From positions 1 through 8,830 of the forward strand of contig JAGGZG010000100.1 of NCBI GenBank assembly GCA_021162125.1: a stretch of DNA of 8,830 nucleotides, in the 5' to 3' direction. The notes under the pieces were generated by a model. That model had not been told where the DNA came from and ran no database searches. It was given only the letters and a program-made list of their open reading frames with translations. This DNA is from Anaerolineae bacterium. GTDB taxonomy: Bacteria; Chloroflexota; Anaerolineae; JACIWR01. Shown here in pieces: positions 6,219-8,830 of the stretch; positions within the stretch are counted from its first letter, which is position 1, and the number at the start of each line of letters is the position of its first letter. The translations under genes and the position numbers were made by a program.

Positions 6219-7654
6219 TGTGTCGGCGACTCCTGGGTTTGGCGATTGAAATAGCGGTACACGGCCTGCGACAGATCGGCCATGATGGGTGAACTCACCT
6301 CCCACTCCAGCCAGTCGGGGTGGTAGAGGTACATGCACAACACGTAGTCGCCGCCGGGGGAGAAAACGATGCCCGCATCGCCGTGGGTATCGCCGATCCA
6401 GCCGTGCTTGTGGGCTACGCGGGTGCCCTCCGGCACGCCGGCTTCGATCAGGCTGCCGATGTGGTTCTGGGACATCGTGTCCAGCATGTCGCGGCACTCG
6501 TCCGGGGTTATCTGATCGGGATAGGCGGCGATGAGAGTGCCACCACCGTTCGCGCACTGGTAGATCATCTCCAGCAAGAGACCCATGTCCTGCGGCGTGG
6601 TCTGCATGAAGGGATCGGGGTGGGTGTTGATGTCCGTGCGCGAGTTGGCCGGGGTGCGGATGTGCTGCGGCAAAACGTCCTCGTCGTAGGGAGCAGCCAT
6701 GAAGGTGTTGACCAGGCCCAGGTAGCGCATGGATTCGTTCAGGCGACGCACGCCCTGGTAAATGTCACCATCGCCGATGACGTAGCGCAGCAAGAGATTG
6801 GCGGTGAAGTTCCCGCTGAGGGTCATCGTCTCGGTCAGAATCTTGGTCGTGTCCTGATCTGGGGGGCCATCAAGGTAGCGGTAGGTCTCCACCATGATGG
6901 CGATTTTGAGGATGCTCATCCCCGCATAGGCCACGCCTGCATTGATAGCCAGTTCCTCACCGGTGGTCAGGTCCTTGACGTAAACGCTGTACACCCCATC
7001 GAAGTTGTCCAGGCGGCCCTCCAGCATTTGCTGGAGCACTGTCATGTCAATCGGTGGCGGTTCCTGGTCACCCAGCTTGACGACCAGGTCAACCTCGCGT
7101 TGGGTGGCCGAGTTCAGAGCGGCGATAACCAGGGGCAGTGAGGCTTCCACGTCCAGGCGCTGCTCGCGCTGCCCAGGCAGGTAGGTGAGCGAGCTGACCA
7201 CGGCGCGCGGCGGCTGCAGTGGGTGATCGTACCTGGCGGCGATGTCCAGAAGCTGCTGGCGGACGGCCTCCTCGTCGAAACGGGCCTGGGCCGGGATGTC
7301 CACACTCTCAGCGGTGTTGCCCAGCAGATAGTCGAGGAAGCCCTGCCAGAAATCGCTGCTGGCGGTGACTTGGCGGACCTGCTCCATCATAGCGTCGGTT
7401 CGCAGGCGGAATTTTACCTTGCGGGGACTCAAAGTCACGGTCTCGTCCCGGTAATGGAGGGTGATTGGGGTGGAAAAAGCCTCTTCGAGGAGGGCCCGCG
7501 CTTCCTCCTCACTCCTCCCTCCGACGGGCAATCCGGCCAGGGAGAGGCCCGGAGGCAAAACCGCGCGGTAAGCGGTGTAATTGTTCAGCTCGAACAGGAA
7601 AGCAAACAGGATGGCGATGACGAGCACGAAAACGACGAATTGCCAGTTCTTCAC
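6215..7654 (-). CDS. Membrane-anchored serine hydrolase, PG_binding_4-like plus class A beta-lactamase fold
   Basis: A 479-residue protein. Residues 5-24 are a single N-terminal membrane segment with little cytoplasmic sequence before it, so the rest is probably outside. Residues about 33-200 resemble the PG_binding_4 (YoaR/VanW-associated) module: LPPGLSLAGLPVGGRSEEEARALLEEAF. The C-terminal part is a beta-lactamase2-type domain with SxxK at Ser247-Lys250 (GMSILK), an SDN-like SGN at 280-282, and KHG at 416-418 in the place of KTG. The catalytic serine and lysine are present, so it should be active, as a peptidase, esterase or lactamase of unknown substrate. GTG at 7654 is the only reasonable start; its ribosome-binding site (AAAGAAG) is weak. 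The stop overlaps the ATG of the M14/M23 lipoprotein, implying coupled translation and a shared role in wall turnover (inference). No convincing promoter was found upstream. Confidence 0.9.
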   Translation of the reverse strand: MKNWQFVVFVLVIAILFAFLFELNNYTAYRAVLPPGLSLAGLPVGGRSEEEARALLEEAFSTPITLHYRDETVTLSPRKVKFRLRTDAMMEQVRQVTASSDFWQGFLDYLLGNTAESVDIPAQARFDEEAVRQQLLDIAARYDHPLQPPRAVVSSLTYLPGQREQRLDVEASLPLVIAALNSATQREVDLVVKLGDQEPPPIDMTVLQQMLEGRLDNFDGVYSVYVKDLTTGEELAINAGVAYAGMSILKIAIMVETYRYLDGPPDQDTTKILTETMTLSGNFTANLLLRYVIGDGDIYQGVRRLNESMRYLGLVNTFMAAPYDEDVLPQHIRTPANSRTDINTHPDPFMQTTPQDMGLLLEMIYQCANGGGTLIAAYPDQITPDECRDMLDTMSQNHIGSLIEAGVPEGTRVAHKHGWIGDTHGDAGIVFSPGGDYVLCMYLYHPDWLEWEVSSPIMADLSQAVYRYFNRQTQESPTQ

Positions 7655-7713
7655 AGGGTTCTTCTTTCAGTTTGATAGCAGCCCGTTTCATCAGCACAAG
7701 AAGCGCCGAGTTA

Positions 7714-7724
7714 CAAGTTTCGAG
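7714..7724 (+). repeat. Direct repeat CAAGTTTCGAG, copy 1
   Basis: An identical 11-mer recurs at 7881-7891 in the same orientation, where it forms part of a larger inverted repeat (7877-7930). Confidence 0.6.
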
Positions 7725-7744
7725 GTAGCTGCTCAGGCTACTTC
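7722..7744. repeat. Hairpin upstream of the serine hydrolase
   Basis: GAGGTAGC (7722-7729) pairs with GCTACTTC (7737-7744), 8 bp with one G-T pair and a 7-nt loop. Confidence 0.5.
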
Positions 7745-7749
7745 TGTTA

Positions 7750-7763
7750 GCGATTGAAATCGC
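7750..7763. repeat. TGAA-loop hairpin, copy 1
   Basis: GCGAT-TGAA-ATCGC, 5-bp stem. An inverted copy with one changed base pair (GCGGT-TGAA-ACCGC on the minus strand) lies at 7847-7860. Confidence 0.65.
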
Positions 7764-7784
7764 CTCTAGAGAGCTTGCAGCCGA

Positions 7785-7826
7785 GCGTCCACCTGCGTGG
7801 ACGCGCCTGTCCACGCAGGTGGACAG
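7785..7826. repeat. Nested double palindrome
   Basis: GTCCACCTGCGTGGAC (7787-7802) and its exact reverse complement (7809-7824) flank a 6-nt spacer, giving a 16-bp perfect stem. Each arm is also a hairpin by itself: an 8-bp stem at 7785-7804 with loop CTGC and an 8-bp stem at 7807-7826 with loop GCAG. One long hairpin or two short ones can therefore form. Confidence 0.8.
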
Positions 7827-7839
7827 CCAGCTTTAGCTC

Positions 7840-7869
7840 CTCAGGCGCGGTTTCAACCGCTGGCCTGAG
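7840..7869. repeat. Stacked hairpin containing TGAA-loop copy 2
   Basis: Outer arms CTCAGGC (7840-7846) and GCCTGAG (7863-7869) enclose GCGGTTTCAACCGC (7847-7860), leaving two bulged bases (7861-7862). The inner hairpin is the inverted, covarying partner of 7750-7763. Confidence 0.65.
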
Positions 7870-7876
7870 TAGTAAC

Positions 7877-7930
7877 GTTTCAAGTTTCGAGTTTGGCGCG
7901 ATGGATAACTTGAAACTTTGAACTCGAAAC
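7877..7930. repeat. Interleaved inverted repeats GTTTCAAGTT / GTTTCGAGTT
   Basis: GTTTCAAGTT (7877-7886) pairs perfectly with 7907-7916, and the overlapping GTTTCGAGTT (7884-7893) pairs perfectly with 7921-7930. The two pairings compete for the same bases. Confidence 0.6.
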
Positions 7931-8008
7931 CTATGGCGGCATAGCTGGGCAGACTGGATTATAGCATAATCGTCCTTTACTGACAACAGAGTGTTGCATA
8001 AGTGGAGT

Positions 8009-8024
8009 CCCGAACTTGTTCGGG
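8009..8024. repeat. CTTG-loop hairpin, copy 1
   Basis: CCCGAA-CTTG-TTCGGG inside the MITE, preceded by GGAGT. Its inverted relative is at 8063-8080. Confidence 0.7.
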
Positions 8025-8033
8025 GTGCTCTGG

Positions 8034-8048
8034 CTAACCGGAGGTTGG
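8034..8048. repeat. GGA-triloop hairpin 1
   Basis: CTAACC-GGA-GGTTGG with one G-T pair, in the middle of the MITE. It shares the CCGGAGG core with hairpins further right. Confidence 0.5.
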
Positions 8049-8062
8049 TTTGTCCGGGCCAT

Positions 8063-8080
8063 TCCGCAACAAGTTGCGGA
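8063..8080. repeat. CTTG-loop hairpin, copy 2 (inverted)
   Basis: TCCGCAAC-AA-GTTGCGGA. On the minus strand it contains CCGCAA-CTTG-TTGCGG, the same loop and flanking AA/TT as copy 1 but with two stem pairs exchanged (CG to GC). The preceding GGAGTCC is also shared with copy 1. Confidence 0.7.
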
Positions 8081-8159
8081 CTCCGGCCGGCGACCGGGCA
8101 CAAGGACAAATCCCTTAAAAGTACTTATGCAACACACTGGACAAACTTTCGACGGGGAG

Positions 8160-8176
8160 CGAGGTGCGACGCACTT
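8160..8176 (+). repeat. 17-bp inverted repeat, left copy
   Basis: CGAGGTGCGACGCACTT is the exact reverse complement of 8769-8785. The two copies bound 626 bp. No target duplication is visible outside them. Confidence 0.7.
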
Positions 8177-8204
8177 TATTGATCTTCGTCTAGCAAGTCA
8201 ACTA

Positions 8205-8223
8205 CCACCGCCGGAGGCGGTGG
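8205..8223. repeat. GGA-triloop hairpin 2
   Basis: CCACCGCC-GGA-GGCGGTGG, an 8-bp perfect stem. It covaries with the hairpin at 8534-8554. Confidence 0.75.
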
Positions 8224-8234
8224 CTTGTAACCGT

Positions 8235-8251
8235 CGCACCTAGAAGGTGCG
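8235..8251. repeat. AGA-triloop hairpin with short T-run
   Basis: CGCACCT-AGA-AGGTGCG, 7-bp stem, followed on the plus strand by CTTTTG. It resembles a weak intrinsic terminator, but no plus-strand gene ends here. Its GTCGCACCT edge is shared with the 17-bp repeats at 8160 and 8769. Confidence 0.55.
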
Positions 8252-8270
8252 CTTTTGGGCAACTCTTCGA

Positions 8271-8389
8271 GCCAATAGTGCTTTTTCATTCGCATTGTCT
8301 CTTGCCCTGAACAGGCTTTCGATTAAAGCTCTCATCGAATATCACGTTCGATGATTTGGCAACGGTGCTCGAGGCGAATGATTATTGGC
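8271..8389. repeat. Two-block inverted repeat bounding an A/T-richer segment
   Basis: GCCAATA (8271-8277) pairs with TATTGGC (8383-8389), and CATTCGC (8287-8293) pairs with GCGAATG (8374-8380). The two blocks keep order but differ in spacing. A further 8-bp hairpin lies inside. Confidence 0.5.
8332..8354. repeat. 8-bp hairpin
   Basis: TCATCGAA (8332-8339) pairs perfectly with TTCGATGA (8347-8354) around a 7-nt loop. Confidence 0.5.
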
Positions 8390-8442
8390 CAGAATAGTTT
8401 ACGAGGAAGTTCGTCCTGGCCCAACAAATTCAACGGCTGAAC
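8335..8442 (-). pseudogene. Possible remnant resembling ExeA/TniB-type AAA ATPase
   Basis: A stop-to-stop minus-strand frame of 36 codons, without a start codon, reads in part LGQDELPRKLFWP and RLEHRC. In position and spacing this recalls the GQPELRRRL...L..R segment near the end of ExeA/TnsC-like ATPases. It is short, unsupported by flanking homology and could be chance. Confidence 0.15.
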
Positions 8443-8533
8443 TTATACCCAATTTACCAATCACTTAGCCACTCTGTATCTTCTTCGAAAAAACACAAAA
8501 TCGGTGAATTTACCGGTAGAACCAATTGATTGC

Positions 8534-8554
8534 ACCACTACCAGAGGTAGTGGT
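8534..8554. repeat. AGA-triloop hairpin 3
   Basis: ACCACTACC-AGA-GGTAGTGGT, a 9-bp perfect stem. Compared with 8205-8223, two neighbouring stem pairs differ and both are compensated on the other arm. Confidence 0.75.
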
Positions 8555-8625
8555 TTCCGAGATAATGAAATGCTCACAGTTCGGTAGTCTCCCCCCTTGC
8601 GTGTTGGTGCTCCTTGTCCGCCCCG

Positions 8626-8653
8626 CCGGGCGCTCCAGAGGCCCGGAGGGCCT
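8626..8653. repeat. Alternative hairpins, including GGA-triloop hairpin 4
   Basis: CCGGGC (8626-8631) can pair with GCCCGG (8641-8646). Alternatively AGGCCC-GGA-GGGCCT (8639-8653) can form with the CCGGAGG core of the triloop group. The two are mutually exclusive. Confidence 0.5.
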
Positions 8654-8664
8654 TGCACCTCGTA

Positions 8665-8686
8665 GCCCGAACGTTCACGTTCGGGC
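8665..8686. repeat. 9-bp hairpin with TTCA loop
   Basis: GCCCGAACG-TTCA-CGTTCGGGC, a perfect stem. It shares CCCGAA/TTCGGG arms with the hairpin at 8009-8024 but has a longer stem and another loop. Confidence 0.7.
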
Positions 8687-8721
8687 GAGACACGTCACCA
8701 ACACTCTACAGGGGGACCGCC

Positions 8722-8742
8722 AGCCCTCCCTCCTCAAGGGCT
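8722..8742. repeat. 6-bp hairpin
   Basis: AGCCCT (8722-8727) pairs with AGGGCT (8737-8742) around a 9-nt loop. Confidence 0.4.
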
Positions 8743-8768
8743 TGTTTCCATCGCGAAACCGACGACAG

Positions 8769-8785
8769 AAGTGCGTCGCACCTCG
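8769..8785 (-). repeat. 17-bp inverted repeat, right copy
   Basis: AAGTGCGTCGCACCTCG, the exact reverse complement of 8160-8176. The core GTGC-GTC-GCAC can also form a small hairpin. Confidence 0.7.
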
Positions 8786-8830
8786 TGCACCAAGAACCCC
8801 GTTCTAACTCAGGTTGATTGTTCCACAACT

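Larger units (their letters stand above)
7987..8139. mobile_element. MITE-like element with 17-bp terminal inverted repeats and 5-bp target duplication
   Basis: Left end CAGAGTGTTGCATAAGT (7987-8003) and right end ACTTATGCAACACACTG (8123-8139) are complementary except for one position. GACAA stands immediately outside both ends (7982-7986 and 8140-8144), as expected for a target-site duplication. The 153-bp body has no coding capacity and carries three hairpins: two inverted copies of a CTTG-loop hairpin around a central GGA-loop hairpin. This is the form of a non-autonomous element moved by a transposase encoded elsewhere. I cannot assign the transposase family. Confidence 0.78.
8590..8716. 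repeat. Large imperfect inverted repeat enclosing smaller hairpins
   Basis: GTGTTGGTG (8601-8609) pairs perfectly with CACCAACAC (8696-8704), and TCCCCC (8590-8595) pairs with GGGGGA (8711-8716) across an unpaired internal loop. It encloses the hairpins at 8626-8653 and 8665-8686, giving a branched, RNA-like or cruciform fold of about 127 bases. Confidence 0.55.
7655..8830. other. Gene-free palindrome-rich region
   Basis: About 1.18 kb with no open frame that looks like an intact protein on either strand; the longer frames run straight through palindromes. The content is a MITE-like element, several inverted repeats and at least a dozen short perfect hairpins, each listed separately. The stretch 8254-8530 is visibly richer in A/T than the rest. 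Whatever gene lies beyond 8830 cannot be seen. Confidence 0.8.

Noticed and set aside
6219..6557. N-terminal extension of the M14/M23 lipoprotein
   Set aside because: It lies inside the coding region of the serine hydrolase and would bury the lipoprotein signal peptide.
8235..8256. Intrinsic terminator on the plus strand
   Set aside because: The stem is followed by only four T residues and there is no plus-strand gene upstream for it to terminate.
8176..8295. 39-codon minus-strand ORF beginning MRMKKHYWLEE
   Set aside because: Start region is protein-like, but the ribosome-binding site is poor and the frame runs through two palindromic hairpins that dictate its sequence.
8744..8759. Possible CRISPR repeat (GTTTC...GAAAC)
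   Set aside because: Only a single occurrence with a 5-bp stem; no regularly spaced copies.
8526..8807. 93-codon plus-strand open frame
   Set aside because: It crosses at least five hairpins and has no recognisable domain; probably stop-free because of GC-rich palindromes.

Overview
The window looks like a high-GC bacterial chromosome, and I infer Chloroflexota (Anaerolineae/Caldilineae-like). The reasons are lipoproteins with long Pro/Thr linkers after the lipobox, a LacI-regulated sugar ABC cassette, an M14 peptidase of the HGG-x-E-x-NT type, and a gene-free stretch packed with short palindromes. This is inference from style; no rRNA or marker gene is present.

Every recognisable gene is on the minus strand, so transcription runs from high to low coordinates. 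From 7654 to 3807 there is a two-gene envelope operon. A membrane-anchored serine hydrolase (PG_binding_4-like plus class A beta-lactamase fold) overlaps by ATGA a lipoprotein that combines an M14 carboxypeptidase domain, a beta-propeller-like middle and a C-terminal M23 (LytM) endopeptidase. Both are probably extracytoplasmic, and at least the second should act on peptidoglycan. Just past its stop lie a strong hairpin and a diverged 48-base copy of the gene's own 3' end.

From 3640 to 1341 there are two tandem LacI-family paralogues. Each has a near-perfect vegetative promoter (TTGACA-17-TATAAT and TTGACA-17-TATACT) with CG-centred palindromic operators, so each is probably autoregulated through its own operator type. 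From 1136 to the left edge is a sugar-type ABC solute-binding lipoprotein, cut by the window. Its permease genes would be expected outside the window. Its leader holds two tetraloop hairpins, a full-length match to the 16S anti-Shine-Dalgarno sequence far upstream, and a short ORF that overlaps the start codon by ATGA.

Positions 7655-8830 hold no convincing intact gene. They hold a 153-bp MITE-like element with 17-bp terminal inverted repeats and a 5-bp target duplication, several further inverted repeats, and several groups of small hairpins. Within a group the loop core is kept while the stem bases change in compensating pairs. This gene-free array is the most unusual part of the window.
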